In this document: piece by piece, positions 1 through 12,900 of the stretch
Layout of the letters: each line of letters opens with the position of its first letter
How positions within the stretch are numbered: position 1 is the stretch's first letter
Source: Glandiceps talaboti
Taxonomy: Eukaryota; Hemichordata; Enteropneusta; Spengelidae
DNA: 64,000 nucleotides
NCBI RefSeq assembly: GCF_964340395.1
Contig: NC_135558.1
Span: 7,231,001 to 7,295,000 of the forward strand
Direction: 5' to 3'
The notes under the pieces: model-generated
What the model saw: only the letters and a program-made list of their open reading frames with translations
Databases searched by the model: none
Told to the model about the DNA's origin: nothing
Position numbers and translations under genes: made by a program

Positions 1-255
1 AATATCTGTATATTTTCTTGATGAAACAATATTACTGACTTTGGCTTAAGCTAGATATAAGTAACTTTCATCACAGATCATTTTTAAACGACAAATTCAT
101 CAGCTACAGACCCTTTTAGATTTTTGACAAGTACCCGTATGTTTACTAAGTAGATTAAATATTCAAAATGGTTTCACTGGGGAGTTCATGTTGGTACAAG
201 TCGGAGGTTTCTATATTTAGCATATGATTAAGTCACTTATAGCGACTGGGAAAGG

Positions 256-263
256 TATAAATA
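256..263 (+). promoter_or_regulatory. TATA-box-like element of HMCES
   Basis: TATAAATA lies 56 bases upstream of the HMCES start codon at 312. If used, transcription would begin near 286-292 and leave a very short 5' leader. The match and position are seen directly; function is inferred. Confidence 0.4.
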
Positions 264-311
264 CGCAAACGTAGCGTTCTCTGTAAGTGTTTAACTATAG
301 ACGATCTAGCG

Positions 312-3300
312 ATGTGCGGCAGAACGGCTTGGTAAGTGGAGCACCACTGACAAATTCACGGGTACTCGGACAAATTGACCCTTCACAGATTAAAGTCCAC
401 CATGTACAACTGTACTGGCTCTATCGATTCTGTGGACTGCACAATCGAGTACCGTAGTAAACAGGACCGTGTATGACTACACTTCAGCCTCGACATAGTC
501 CTGCTTGCAGACGGATTAAGTCGGGATTCGAAGCTGACAATGTCCCATTCCTTCTTTGTAAGGTGACACTGACAATGTTGAAACGAGTCCTGACTTACAT
601 GTGCTCTGTGAAAGAAAATCCTAAGGTGTTGAAAACGTCTTTGAAGCAATATCATTTTTGACACCACTCTCATTGACGCAATCAAAGTGTTGATTTTAAA
701 AATACCTGAAAAAGTAATAGATGTAAGAGAAGTTTGACTTTATTAAACCCGACATTTGAATAATAATAAAACTAGCTTATTTTACTTCAAAAGTACGGAT
801 ACAGTGATATATGTATTTGCATACCTTACCAATTTAGTGTTGATTAATTGAATTCACTGCAGACTAATTTTTAAGTATTATCTTAAGTTGATCAGGGAAG
901 GATAATGTAAAACCTCAGAATAATAAATTAAATCAGTCATTGAGAATTTCTGGAGACTAATATATGAATATCATAAAAAGTAAAAGTCATATAAGACTGC
1001 AAAATTTAAGTCCCAGCCCAACCATATTCTGTACATAATCAAGTTATTTGTATGAAATAATGTGTTACCATGGAAACTTAGCAATATTATGTGTCACCAT
1101 GTGATCATGTCATCACTGTTTGTCCTTTTCTTTGCAGTACTCTTGGCCCAAGTGATATTTGTAATGCGTGTGGCTACAAGAATAAGCAAGGCAAACAGAG
1201 TCGACCACAGTGGAGAGGAGGTGGTGGTGGTGGTGGTGGTGGTACAACTGATGGCAGTAGCCATGGAAAACAGTATTATACATCATACAATGTCGGACCA
1301 CACACATATACGTAAGAGATGGTTTTATTTTTGTCTGTGAGCTTGTTTGATATTTATCAGTTTATTTTGACTCTATATTACTGAATGATTTATTCAAATC
1401 AATACCACTTTGAAGCATCGTAAGACTGTCTGTATGAAATCAAAAGACAACAGAAGTGAACATAATATATATGTTTGTTGCACAGTAGATTTTGTTCCTC
1501 CAGTAAGATATACCAAAAGTATGAATTGTTATATGTTAAAGTCTAACTAATCAGTTGACTGATAGGTGAAACTATTTCTTGTTTTTATACCACAGACCAA
1601 TTTTGGTTTCCAAGGCAACCATTGATGAAGACACAAAAAGTGCGGACAGTACTGATGAAAGGGTTGTCATGCCGATGAAATGGGGACTAGTTCCATCCTG
1701 GCACAAAGGAAGTCCAAACAAGTTTGGCTACAGTACCATGAATTGCAGGGATGACAGCTTAACTCAGAAGGCAATGTTTAAGAAACCTCTGGAAAGGGGA
1801 CGAAGATGTGTCATTTTGGCTGATGGGTAAGAACTAGATTCATATTATATTAGTATTCCTCTTGTAATATATACGTTTAACTGTTCATTGCATGTAAAAC
1901 CAGCTGGTGGTAAGCTACAAAATGTTCTGTTGGATCATTAAAAGAATTTTACCATTACACTGTTGTTTTCAAGAATTAGATATGTAGACAAAAGTCATAG
2001 GTAACATTTTCATGGTAAATACATAGAAAACGATAGAAATTCTAAAACTTACCTGTAGGTGGCGCTATAATTCAAAATTGGATACATGGCATACCAAGCA
2101 TTTGTCATTTCTTGGGTTCAGTTTGAGGTAAATATTATATATGCCTATTTTTTAATGGTTTTTTTTTCAAAGTTTACTGATCATTATTTGTGTTTATTCC
2201 TGATCTAGCTTTTTTGAGTGGAAGAAAACTAAGGATGGAAAGAAGCAACCATATTTCATTTACTTTCCACAAGATACCAAGGTGTGGTCCGAGTCAGAAC
2301 AGAAACCAGAAGATAACTATGACAGTGAAGGCAATTGGATTGGAAGGAAATTACTTACAATGGCTGGTATCTATGATGTAGTCAAACCCAAAAATGAAGT
2401 AAGTTTACATTGTTTTGAGTTCTATATACTATGTATGTACATTACTTCTAATGGCTGGTTTCTCGTCTACATTTCGATATTTCCTTGAACTTTTGCCTCT
2501 CTTGAGTATTTTGGTTGTGTCAGTGTTGAAATTTTACTTTAGAGTAAATAAGATATTATGAATGATAATTAGTATTATCTGTACATAGAAGTGACCATCA
2601 GTAAAGAACTATTCACATAATGTTGGTAACAGGTTGTATCATTAACTGTCTTGGCTGTTCCATAATGTGGATAACAATGTGTGTCAAATACAATTGGCTG
2701 TCTTGGCTGTTCCATAATGTGGAAAAGTTTTATCATTGTCTGTCTTACATGTAGCAGTTCCATAAAGCAGACAAGAAGTTGTGTAATTGACTCTCTTGGC
2801 TGTTCTGCTTCAACAGGGCGAAGAACCACACTACACATACACCATCATCACAGTGCCAGCATCTCCAGAGTTGTCATGGTTACATGATAGAATGCCCGCC
2901 ATATTGGATGGAGACGACGCTGTCCATGATTGGTTAGATTCTGGCAACATTGACAAAGATACGGCATTGAAACGGATCAAATCTACAGGAAACATACAAT
3001 ACCATCCTGTCTCAACAGTTGTCAACAGTATTCGAAATAAAAACCCAGAATGCATTGTACCAGTTGATTTAGAGTGAGTACATTTTGTTATTTACACACA
3101 CACAAACACACTACCCCTACCCTCTCCTACCCAATGTGATGTTTTCTCATTTATTTCTACACATTGAGCTGTAACTACAAACTTCAAGCCACAGTTTTAA
3201 CAAATTATGTATTTCCATTTGTGTTATGCTGACAAATATTTGTATTGGTTAATGAGCATAACATTGTGACAACAGCGATGACGATGGTGATGACAACGAT

Positions 3301-3864
3301 GGTGATGGCGACGGTGACAGCGACGACGACAACGAGTGGCCACTGTCCCCAACACTTAAGGAGATTCGATGTCGGAGCACAGACCATGCTATCAGCTTGT
3401 CAACATCTATTTGCCTCTAACTGGCTCATTCTTCCTCAAAGAACTATCACTAACCTTACTAGCACCACCTATCATATGCTTTCTACCCCTGGCATTGATC
3501 ATGAGATAACAAATCTGTGTACAATGTCTATTACAAAAAAGTGAATGACAGGTACATGTCAAACATGAAAAAAAAAAATTGACTTTTGAGCAAATGAAAG
3601 GTAATTGATGTTAAAGAAGGAAACTTTCTTTGATTGATTATTTATAGTAAACCCAAACCAGAAAGCAAGCTAATGGCTGCATGGTTAAGTAAAGGCTCCA
3701 AAACTGCTGGTATGAAGATGGAAAGTTCCCCTGCGAAAAGTCCCAAGAAAAGACCTGCTCAGAATCTGTTGACCTCGTGGGTGAAGAGAGAACCAAAGAG
3801 TCCAAGTAATCAAAAACAGACTGATGATGGCAGTCCAACAGCTAAAAGAGTCAAAACTGAATAA
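312..3864 (+). CDS. HMCES: HMCES, SRAP-domain abasic-site processing protein
   Basis: Six coding exons: 312-331, 1138-1311, 1596-1826, 2209-2398, 2817-3073, 3648-3864; all introns are GT-AG and phases agree. The product is 362 residues (human 354). The family forms a covalent thiazolidine link with abasic sites in single-stranded DNA at replication forks, shielding them. The start is fixed by MCGRT: after Met removal, Cys2 is the catalytic N-terminal residue. Other SRAP landmarks are WGLVPSW, NCR, the glutamate of GFFEW (about residue 145), LLTMAGIYD, and the histidine of HDRMPAIL (about 228). The tail is Lys/Ser-rich; QNLLTSW near residue 329 sits where the human protein has its PCNA-binding PIP-like motif. 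Oddity: a run of nine glycines at residues 34-42. The next gene, DROSHA, lies on the opposite strand, tail to tail. Confidence 0.96.
1217..1243 (+). repeat. Coding (GGT)n glycine tract in HMCES exon 2
   Basis: Nine consecutive glycine codons, nearly all GGT, between QWR and TTDG. The human protein has an ordinary short loop (EWRDPDKY) here, so a trinucleotide repeat has lengthened a surface loop before the conserved SYN segment. The copy number is likely polymorphic (inference). Confidence 0.8.
2620..2816 (+). repeat. Tandem copies of a splice-acceptor region, HMCES intron 4
   Basis: The segment just before the exon 5 acceptor (TTGACTCTCTTGGCTGTTC) recurs upstream as ACTGTCTTGGCTGTTCCAT and GCTGTCTTGGCTGTTCCAT, with a third, weaker copy around 2740-2765. 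The duplicated part is the pyrimidine tract. Only the last copy runs into the CAG used by the exon. Confidence 0.65.
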
Positions 3865-5220
3865 AAATGAACCTAGTCAACATTCCGCTGGATCTAGTAT
3901 GCAAGATGTTGGTGATTGTTGAAGATAGACCTTGAAAATATCAATCACATGAACATTACTGGACCAAGTATGAAACAGTTGTGAAAAGGAGAATCTGACC
4001 AGACAGTCGGGCTATACAAACATTGCCACAATACTGCAGCCCTTCATACAATTGATATCATGCAAGGAACTTTGACTCTAGGGTTGCCATGACATGAGTC
4101 ATCCTAACATACACTAGATATGTGTCACAAACCATGTTGAGTCCAACATCTTAAAGCTGTTTCTAAGAGAACATGGCTGTGTTCTATTCAGACTCTAAAG
4201 TGTATCAGTGCAGCTGACAAAGGTTGCGTAGGAAGTGTAATGTAAGGCAGGATACCAAGTGTTGATTTCTACACTTGATACTGTAAGTTAATTATATAGG
4301 TTTTCTAGAAAAGATATTTATGAGAAAGTTGACAGATTGAATGTCTCAACAGAACATTATACGTGTACGTAGTAAATAGTAGTTCTCTATCCCTACTTTG
4401 TAAACCTTTCTCATTCTCAGTTTTCTTCAGTCTGTGTATATTTTCATTTTGGATTGAAAAGCACATGTTACAGCAAAAATACTTAGTAACTATGGAAACT
4501 ATAATTCTGGGTCCCTGAAATGGTGCGTAACAAAGAAGTGGGAGTAAAAACAGAGGAAAATTTCATTCTTGTTGGTTAGAAAGTTCGACACCAGTTGCAA
4601 TATCCTATACACCGAGACGTATAAATTAAATTATATTTTCCTAGTGTCTGACATTTTGTATCTTGAATTTTCAGTGCAAAATAAATTGTACTCAATCTTG
4701 TTTATACATTTGCTTTACAGTTCATAAAGTTGTACTTTACCATTGCCATATAGTTTATCAATTGATCACGATTGTTTTGGCTCCCCTTAGGTGGCAAAAT
4801 TACATATTGGGTTGCGACGATTGCACTGTGATCTCTGACAAAACAGATCAAACATAAGTCAGTATTGTCCAGTAACATTTGATCATAAGCGTACCCCTCC
4901 CCACTTCCCTGTCCTTCTTTTGCCTGTTCACTGCCAGTTTACCGTATGTAACATGCCACAGTTAATATATACAAAATCATCTGCTATTATTATAAAGCTA
5001 GTTATTAACATTTTCTGGTGTCCTTACTTTGTTCTGAGCCAATATAACTTGTCCATTTGTTATTTTACAAGTTGTTTCTTGTTCATGATTTTCATATTTT
5101 TTTATACTTGTAGATATGAACAGAGTAAAAGAATCATGAATGTTATTATAGTATTTTTATACAAAAGCAATTATCAGGTTTGGTTTTGGTAACAAATGAT
5201 AATAAATGTACATTTAACAG
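3865..5220 (+). other. HMCES 3' untranslated region and poly(A) candidates
   Basis: There is no credible open frame after the HMCES stop. AATAAA occurs at 3860-3865 (overlapping the stop), 4680-4685 and 5201-5206. A 3' UTR of about 0.8-1.4 kb is plausible, and the last signal precedes an evident change to repeat-rich intergenic sequence. Which signal is used cannot be told from sequence. Confidence 0.45.
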
Positions 5221-5248
5221 AACAAGTTGTATGAAGTCATTTTGGTAA

Positions 5249-5341
5249 CATCGTCGCAAACCACGACCGTTTTACGGTACCGTTCTTAACAAACTGGTCC
5301 CTACTTTTATTTGAAAGAAATAATAGCTCTGGTTTGCGAGA
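5249..5341. mobile_element. Short inverted-repeat element, copy 1
   Basis: It begins CATCGTCGCAAACCA and ends AGCTCTGGTTTGCGAGAAT; the ends are partly inverted (GCAAACCA against TGGTTTGC). The internal CTTTTACGG-like block and the end match copy 2 at 6541-6651. It is too short to encode anything, so it resembles a MITE. Confidence 0.55.
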
Positions 5342-5435
5342 ATGTTTGGTAACAGGGAAGCTTGCATCCAGTGTCTGTATTCACGTTGATATTTCAATTT
5401 CTATCATGTATTCAGTAGTGCTATAGGTATGGCAG

Positions 5436-5440
<5 letters not shown>

Positions 5441-5474
<34 letters not shown>
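5441..5474. repeat. (GT)17 microsatellite
   Basis: A pure GT run between HMCES and DROSHA. Confidence 0.95.
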
Positions 5475-5477
<3 letters not shown>

Positions 5478-6540
5478 GTGTATAAAAGTCTACATGGCTC
5501 ATTGTTGTGGTATTAGTATGTACTGAATGTAAAGTGTCTCTTTTAGGGACTTTGTTCGTGGCAAAAGATATTAGTGATCATCCATGGACTTGGGTACACT
5601 TTTTCTCAGTGCTAGTCTGTGTAGAAAATAGCTCAACAAACACAGAAAGTGACTCAACATAGACAGCACTCCAAATCAATTACATTCCCACTGTGTTCAG
5701 ACAATAAAACTGCTGCTATAGACAGTAATATACTAATTTGTTCAAGTCACCAAACTTGTCAAATTGTGTAGAGTGAGAACAGAGTGTTTTATACATATAC
5801 CGTATACACAGTAGATGTGTACACATAGTTATGGTGATGAGATGCCAGGGTAAATTATGCATACATTTAGTAGTTTGTCCAACATTGTGAGCAAATGATA
5901 TCCCGAGTGCATTTGACACTGATGTGAACTTCTTGTCATAATTTACAAAAAATAAATAACTTATAAAAATGTCATATTTGGTTCATTACCACTGCCATAT
6001 GCTTCTCATTGACTGAATACTATGGATATGATTTGAATCACATTTGTATCCTGATTTCACTAGTATAAATGGGCACCTGGTAGGATGTGAATGGTTTATG
6101 CCAATTAAATCCTTTGTATTTAGTGATATCATAAAGTCTGACAGATTGTACAATTAGAGGTCTTTGCCAAGTGATGGTGCAACAGTACATTGACACTGTA
6201 CAAATATATTCTATGACTAAAATGGTTGTTTATTACCAAAGTTTTAAAAAAAATGTTACATTGTTGCCAGCCTTTATATCAGGTATTGCATCATTAATTG
6301 GTGAACAATGAAACAGAGTTACAGACAAGTACTGAATAATCAAATAAAATTAAACTTCTTGAAGATTAAAAAATTCATGATCAGAAACAAAGAGATAAAA
6401 TCGTGTGAAGTTGAAGTATCTACTTATTGCATTATATAATACGTAGACTGTAAAATACACATCATCATTCTGCCCTCATCGGCCTTCTCTTTGAGAGACA
6501 TAGGACAATGTATGAGGGCGCTTTACAGACTACATGTATA
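5475..6540. other. Intergenic, nothing recognised
   Basis: AT-rich sequence with no exon-like frame, RNA gene or strong repeat that I could identify on either strand. Confidence 0.6.
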
Positions 6541-6651
6541 CATCGTCGTAAACCAGAGGCTCTTTTACGGCACCATCGAAGACTCATCTCAATGAGAGGC
6601 ATCATTATTTTGCAGTGTCGCAGAAGAAATAACAGCTCTGGTTTGTAAGAA
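6541..6651. mobile_element. Short inverted-repeat element, copy 2
   Basis: It starts CATCGTCGTAAACCAGAGG and ends AACAGCTCTGGTTTGTAAG. AAACCAGAG and CTCTGGTTT are exact inverted matches. It shares CTTTTACGG, GAAATAA and both ends with copy 1. About 110 bp; a non-autonomous DNA-transposon relative is the likeliest explanation. Confidence 0.6.
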
Positions 6652-7439
6652 TTACATGTCTATAAAATGTTACCTTACTGTTTATTGCACACAACAACAA
6701 AAACTTCAAAGCAATATCAATATTTGTCTGAAATTTGCATTTCAAAACAAAACGTCAACTTGAAGGTTTTGGTCTGACGGTTGCATTGACTACTGAATTT
6801 CATACAGTGAAACATATTGGAATATTGAAACCATCATGAAAGATTTCATCACAACATGGCCCCAGATGGCAAATTAACACTGTTTCCTCCAAACATGATC
6901 AAACCTGAGGTATGTAAGGGTGTGTATGTAAACTTTCCCGCACAGTTTCACACTCAGTTTGCCATTTTCTACAAAGTGTACATTGAGTACTTTTTTGCCC
7001 ATTTTGTCAATTTAGAGACTCTTACAAAACTTGACTATTTTCTATAACTTGTTTTTGCTCTTATTGTGTTACAAAATGTTTCATTTTAAATTAAGAGTTG
7101 TAACTTACACGTAACTCCTTGAAAAGCACACTGAGATCAAAATTAGTTGACAATTCAAGCTGATTTTGTAAAAATTTACTTACATTTCAAAACTTCACAC
7201 ATTGCATAACCACCTCACAAAAATGATTCCTTAGATATGAGTATAATAAATATACACCATTCTGGCTCAGAAGTTAGATTTTGAAATCTAATACTTCAAC
7301 CACATTTCAGGTTTACAAAAGACCATTCAGGATGAAGTGTTGACATTTATACATGTTTTGATGATACAACAACTATTTACCTGCATTTTGATGACACAAC
7401 TCAACTGTTTACACATATTTTGATGACACAATGATGTAT
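6652..7439. other. Intergenic or DROSHA 3' UTR, nothing firm
   Basis: No coding exon can be supported. TTTATT near 6680 (AATAAA on the minus strand) is a possible distal poly(A) signal for DROSHA. The rest is plain AT-rich sequence. Confidence 0.4.
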
Positions 7440-7945
7440 ACACTTTGATCACACACACGCACACACACACCTACACACCTACACACATGCACATATAACA
7501 CACACACACACTTTGATGACAAAACTCAACTTATACACATGCATTAATGACACACCATTACTATCTACATACACTTTGAAGACACAAAGTGATGTATACA
7601 CTGAGCTGAAAACGTGATGTACACACACTTTGAAGACGTGATGTACACACTTTGAAGACACAACATGATGTATACAGTCACACACACTTTGCTGACACAA
7701 TGTGATGTACACACACTTTGATGACAGTCACACACACTTTGATGACACAACATGATGTACACACACTTTGATGACAAAAACATGATGTACACACACTTTA
7801 ATGACACATGATGTACACACACTTTGATGACACATGATGTACACACTTTGATGACACATGATGTACACACACTTTGATGACACTACATGATGTACACACA
7901 TTTTGATGACACATGATGTACACACACTTTGATGACACAACACTA
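7440..7945. repeat. Minisatellite in the DROSHA 3' UTR
   Basis: Imperfect tandem units of about 23-28 bp built on ACACACTTTGATGACACA plus TGATGT, roughly 18-20 copies with variable spacing. The array begins four bases after the DROSHA stop codon, so in the minus-strand transcript it would be the first part of the 3' UTR. Confidence 0.85.
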
Positions 7946-7948
7946 CAT

Positions 7949-9990
7949 TCATTCCTTGTCTTCTTCATCTTTCTGTTTGGGCTTCTTATACTTGTGTTCT
8001 ATGAACTTCTTCTGATGTTTCAGCTGAGGAAATTGATCTAAAACACAAACCAGAAACATCAAATGTTTTAAAATACCAATGCTTAAGGAGCACAAGCTGA
8101 GATTATATGTTTTTTTGTTTGTTTGTTTTTGCATAATTATTGCACATTTACAAGGTGTTCATAGCATTTTATTTACTGAAGCATTTAACCATCACTTGCA
8201 ATTGACTGAGCTCAAACCTGGTATGAAGATGCACCTTAAAAATGATCTGATAACATTATCTATTTTACATACAAAAATGTCTACTATGCAATCAACTGTT
8301 CTTATAATGCCAGAAGACAATTGTAATATCATACAAGGGCATGCTTTGGCATTAGCATTATTTAATTGGATGTTATGAAGGTAGTCTCACTTAATTTGTT
8401 TTCTATTCTTACGTTTTCTCGTGTGATCTGTAACAGTGTGGGTATATTACTGGTACATACAGTGTGTTATACTTACAGTTATCCAGGGCATTCTTAGCAG
8501 CATTCATTTCAGCTTGCTGAACACTGCAATACAAAAAGTCAAATCAAACTTTTCTTCATATTTGTCATTCTTAGGTCAAAAGTCAATGTAAGGTCATGTG
8601 ACTCATACCCATACCAGCTCATGTGACCCGTAGCAAGGTCATCGTATGTTTTCCTTGTTAGTCTGCAGGTTGTGTCTTTGTTTTTATCACTGTTATTGTA
8701 TGTCTTTAACAGCAGACATTATTATGACTATTTTAGTGCTTTAGTAAAGTATTACTATTATCTTATCTTATATATCCATACCAGGTCATGTGACCCATAA
8801 CAATACAAGGTCACATGACCTACAGCAATAAGAGGTCATGTGACTCTAAGTTTATGATAAAACATAGTTAAGTATTCATCAGCATCTAATATATACATCA
8901 TAGTTTCAATGTCAGCTATGCTGTCTTTTATACTACTGAAAATGGAGATCTCTTTATCAAGTCAACAATAACCACAGAGCACCTACCTTGACCAAGATCC
9001 ACTTGCCAATCTTTCATTCTTAAAGTAGACAGCTACAGTATACTTCCTAAGGTGTGATGGACCAATCTGGTTAACAATCCTGTACAAAATATACAACAGA
9101 GTCAATTTACAGTCAGGGTCTTTCCATGGCCATTATATTGTAACCATAGTAATATATTTCTTCTAATGCCTTGCATTAAGTGGTAACACATTGTTTTCTA
9201 ATACCTTTAATTTGTAACCATGGTAACACATGTTGTAACCATAGTAACACATTTCTTCTAATGCCTTGCATTAAGTTGTAACAAATTGTTTTCTAATGCC
9301 TTTAATTTGTAACCATGGTAACACATTTTTTCTATGGCTGTTATGTTGTAACCATAGTAATATATTTCTTCTAATGCCTTGCACTAAGTGGTGACACATT
9401 GTTTTCTAATGCCTTTAATTTGTAACCATGGTAACACATTTTTTCTAATGCCATTATGTTGTAACCATAGTAACACATTTCTTTCTTGAAGGTACTTCTA
9501 CCAGTACAAGGGATACAACCTAAAATATCTTGAAAGAATATTGACTAGTAACTGATGTGCTGTAGTTACTCTACACTCATGTGAAGTAAATGATAAAACT
9601 AGCCAAACCTTACCTCAAACACAACAAATATATAATTTAACTTTACATGGAGTGGCAACCTGTGCCCTACCAACTCCCTGTTTATATTACTGGGTTGTCT
9701 GGGGTGTGAACATGGTTCAAATCTTCGCTAAGGACTTTGACCATTTGGCAACAAATGACAGCAGCAAGGCTCAAAAATTGGAAACTTACTGATCTTAAGC
9801 CAGAGACTCTACTTATCAAATTACTGAAATAGCTGATAGGGGGTTTTGTTACTTTGAGAAAAGAGATGAATTATATACAGTCTTACTTATATATTGGAAT
9901 ATCTGGTTCTTTTCCCTCAGTACGTAGTGTTAGACAACATTGTTGTAGTTGAGATTTGGGATCATTCCAGTCTTGGTTCATAATGAAATC
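7949..9990 (-). CDS. DROSHA: DROSHA exons 24-27: dsRNA-binding domain and C-terminus
   Basis: Exon 24 reads [17 protein letters not shown], nearly identical to human. Exon 25 holds [15 protein letters not shown], the beta strands of the dsRBD. The 47-nt exon 26 holds [15 protein letters not shown], its last helix. Exon 27 gives [16 protein letters not shown] and a Lys/Glu-rich tail ending in TGA at 7949-7951. The tail is shorter than the human one. The dsRBD grips the stem of the primary microRNA. Confidence 0.96.
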
Positions 9991-12900
9991 CTGAAAATGC
10001 AAAACATATAATAAATCAGGTAGGCAGGAATCGATAATAATATAAATTGTATCATTTTGTTGTTGTTTTCTCGAAAAGTTGTTTAACAAGCACTAAATCG
10101 AAGACATACTCCCCAACTTGTGTGTTTTATGGCAACCTTATTATGCAAATTTGAATGGTGTCTTTATAGATACAAAGCTTCATAATTTATTGACGAAATT
10201 TGCTATTTGACCTTGAATAGGTCAAAAGTGAAAGGTCAAGATATAAAAAAGTAAGCTGACCTTTGGGGTATAGACATTTATTATGGAGTCTTTGCTCAGC
10301 AAAGGAAATATGAGTGACCTAAGGGGTCTTGTATATGCAAGTTGCTAGATGAGAAGTGACAAAACCCTTAGGTCACAAGTATTTTCCTGCTGAGTGAAGA
10401 AAGATATTGGAAAATAACACAATTATCCCTCTTCTAGCATAATTTATGAAAAATTGGGAAAAATAATGGCAAATTGACTCATATTCTGAGCATGCAGAAC
10501 CAGTGATGTAGACACGGGTTGTCATGACATAGAATAACCAGAGTATATAATCCATATTTTCTGTTCAGAGACAATAACTTGGCTTGAGCATGGTATAATG
10601 TATAAAGTACTCAGACATCATTCAGTGAGGTTCTGATCTTATCACTCTCCAAAATAAATCATGTTTCATTAGTTTTTCACTTTATTCACTGAAAAAAGTT
10701 TATCTTTGACCTATACATACTAAAGAAATATCAACAGATAAACAATTGAGACACTGCATTGACTACTACAGTTACCAATGTAAGGCTATCACATACACAC
10801 ACATTGTGTTACTTACTGTAAGCCTTGGGAAGAAACAGACTTCACAGAAAACTCTGACCCGTTCAATATCTCTATCAACATAGAGAGCACCTAGAAATGC
10901 TGAGAGACAAACATTCTGACATTTAGTAAAGTACTGTTACTACTCTAAGACTCTTAGGCCTGGGATGAATATCGAACTTCTCATGTGTCAAATCTAATTA
11001 TTAGATTAGGTACATGACAAATTTGCTGCAACTAATAATATTTTCAACAGGCAATTACATTCGACACCACCTGTCGAAAATAATGACAGAAGTGTAACTC
11101 ACAATAAGGGTCAAACTTTTGCTGTGTCGAATCTAAATTCTCATCTAATCTGCATATTTAATTGCATAGTAGGAATTTCCTTAACATTTTTTGATATGTC
11201 TTAATATGTCAAGACCAAAAGATTAGGATATTCATGATGTCATCACCAGAGGTTTTCCAATAGGGCTTCTTTAGTCGGACCTTCATCACCAGGTTTTCCC
11301 ATAAACCCTTGCAGGAAATACCAAAAATGATCAAGAGCAATGGGGCTTCTTTAGTTGGACTTATCCTTCAAAATTGATAGCAATGTAAAAGGTAGCATGT
11401 ATATTCAAGTTTATGTAACATAAATAGTTTAAAATTCCATTCTGACACATTTCATAGTATCAATATTCTGTGGATAGAAATTTGAGAAAACTTACCCTCC
11501 AACAAATCAGCTAGAACTTTCACTCGAAGTGCAGGTTTTTCCTTTTCTCTGTTTCTGTTGAAATTGATAATGTATTCTTCCATTCCTAGGTCTTGGGATA
11601 CAGTGGCCTGAGTTCTATTGTTGACCAGAGAACTTCTCAATAGCTGCAAAATAAAATGATACAACAAAGATCAGTTTTGTAGTTGTACATGCCAAGTGTC
11701 GTAAGTCTGGAATTCTAAAAATCTTGGGAATTGATAGAATGATCAATCAGTTATGTCTTGGATGTGTTCATGGTCACACATACACCAAAACACAGCATAA
11801 CACAACACAACACAATGCAACGCAACACAACGCAAATTACGCAATGCATTGCAACCATAGGGTCTACGCTGCAACCAATGCAATACAACCCAACCCAACA
11901 CAACACAACACAACACAACACAGCACAGCACAACACAACACAACACAACACAACACAACACAACACAACACAACACAGCACAGCACAAAACAACACAACA
12001 CAGCACAGCACAGCACAGCACAGCACAGCACAGCACAACACAGCACAACACAGCACAACACAACACAACACAACACAACACAACACAACACAACACAACA
12101 CAACACAACAAAACACAACACAACACAATACAATACAACACAACACAACACATGCATACATTAATTTCTATAATTTTTGACATACTTTAAGACATCTTTT
12201 CACTTTGAGGTACCCATACCTACCCACTTCATAACTACTTCACTGTATCATAAATTACTGACGTGTCAAATAAAATAAGTTGGTACATGGTAAAGATTTA
12301 CTTACTGAAAGATGACCTTCATGATGGTCTGGGAAGTGTTTGAATAGATATTCAGAGGCTACTAGTTGCATGGCAGAATCACCTAGGAATTCCAATCGTT
12401 GGTTATGGCCTCTGAAAGATAACAAGTAATGAACAGTGTAGTAGTAGTAGTAGCAGTAGCAGTAGCAGTAGTCAGAAAACAACCTTAGCTGATTTCCACC
12501 AGGGCCCTGTTGTCATTCATTTATGACCATTTATGTAACTGGTATCATTTGACACTGGAAGATTGTGAGAAATAATTCTGATCTCATTTTCATAAGTAAT
12601 TTGAAACTTCAGAAGGTAAATGTTGGTCATAGAACCAAAAACTTACATATTTAAATTTGTAAATCTACGTCCAAGATAAAACTCAGAGTTAAATATATGT
12701 AAATCCAACACTCCATTGTATAAATGATCTAACTAACTTACAATGTTAAATATATGTAACTCCAACACTCCTTTGTATAAATGACCTTGCTAACTTACAC
12801 CGATTTTAAATGATCTAACTGACTTACAGTGTTAAATTTGTAAATCCAACAGTCCTCTGTGTAAATGATCTTGCTAGTAAACGTATATGGTTGAACTCAA

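Noticed and set aside
6856-7047. Plus-strand frame MAPDGKLTLFPPNMIKPE followed by GTATGT, like a first exon
   Set aside because: No family match, no downstream plus-strand exons before the convergent DROSHA, and no promoter signal.
11724-12183. Long open frames on both strands
   Set aside because: Produced by the CACAA/CACAG pentanucleotide repeat.
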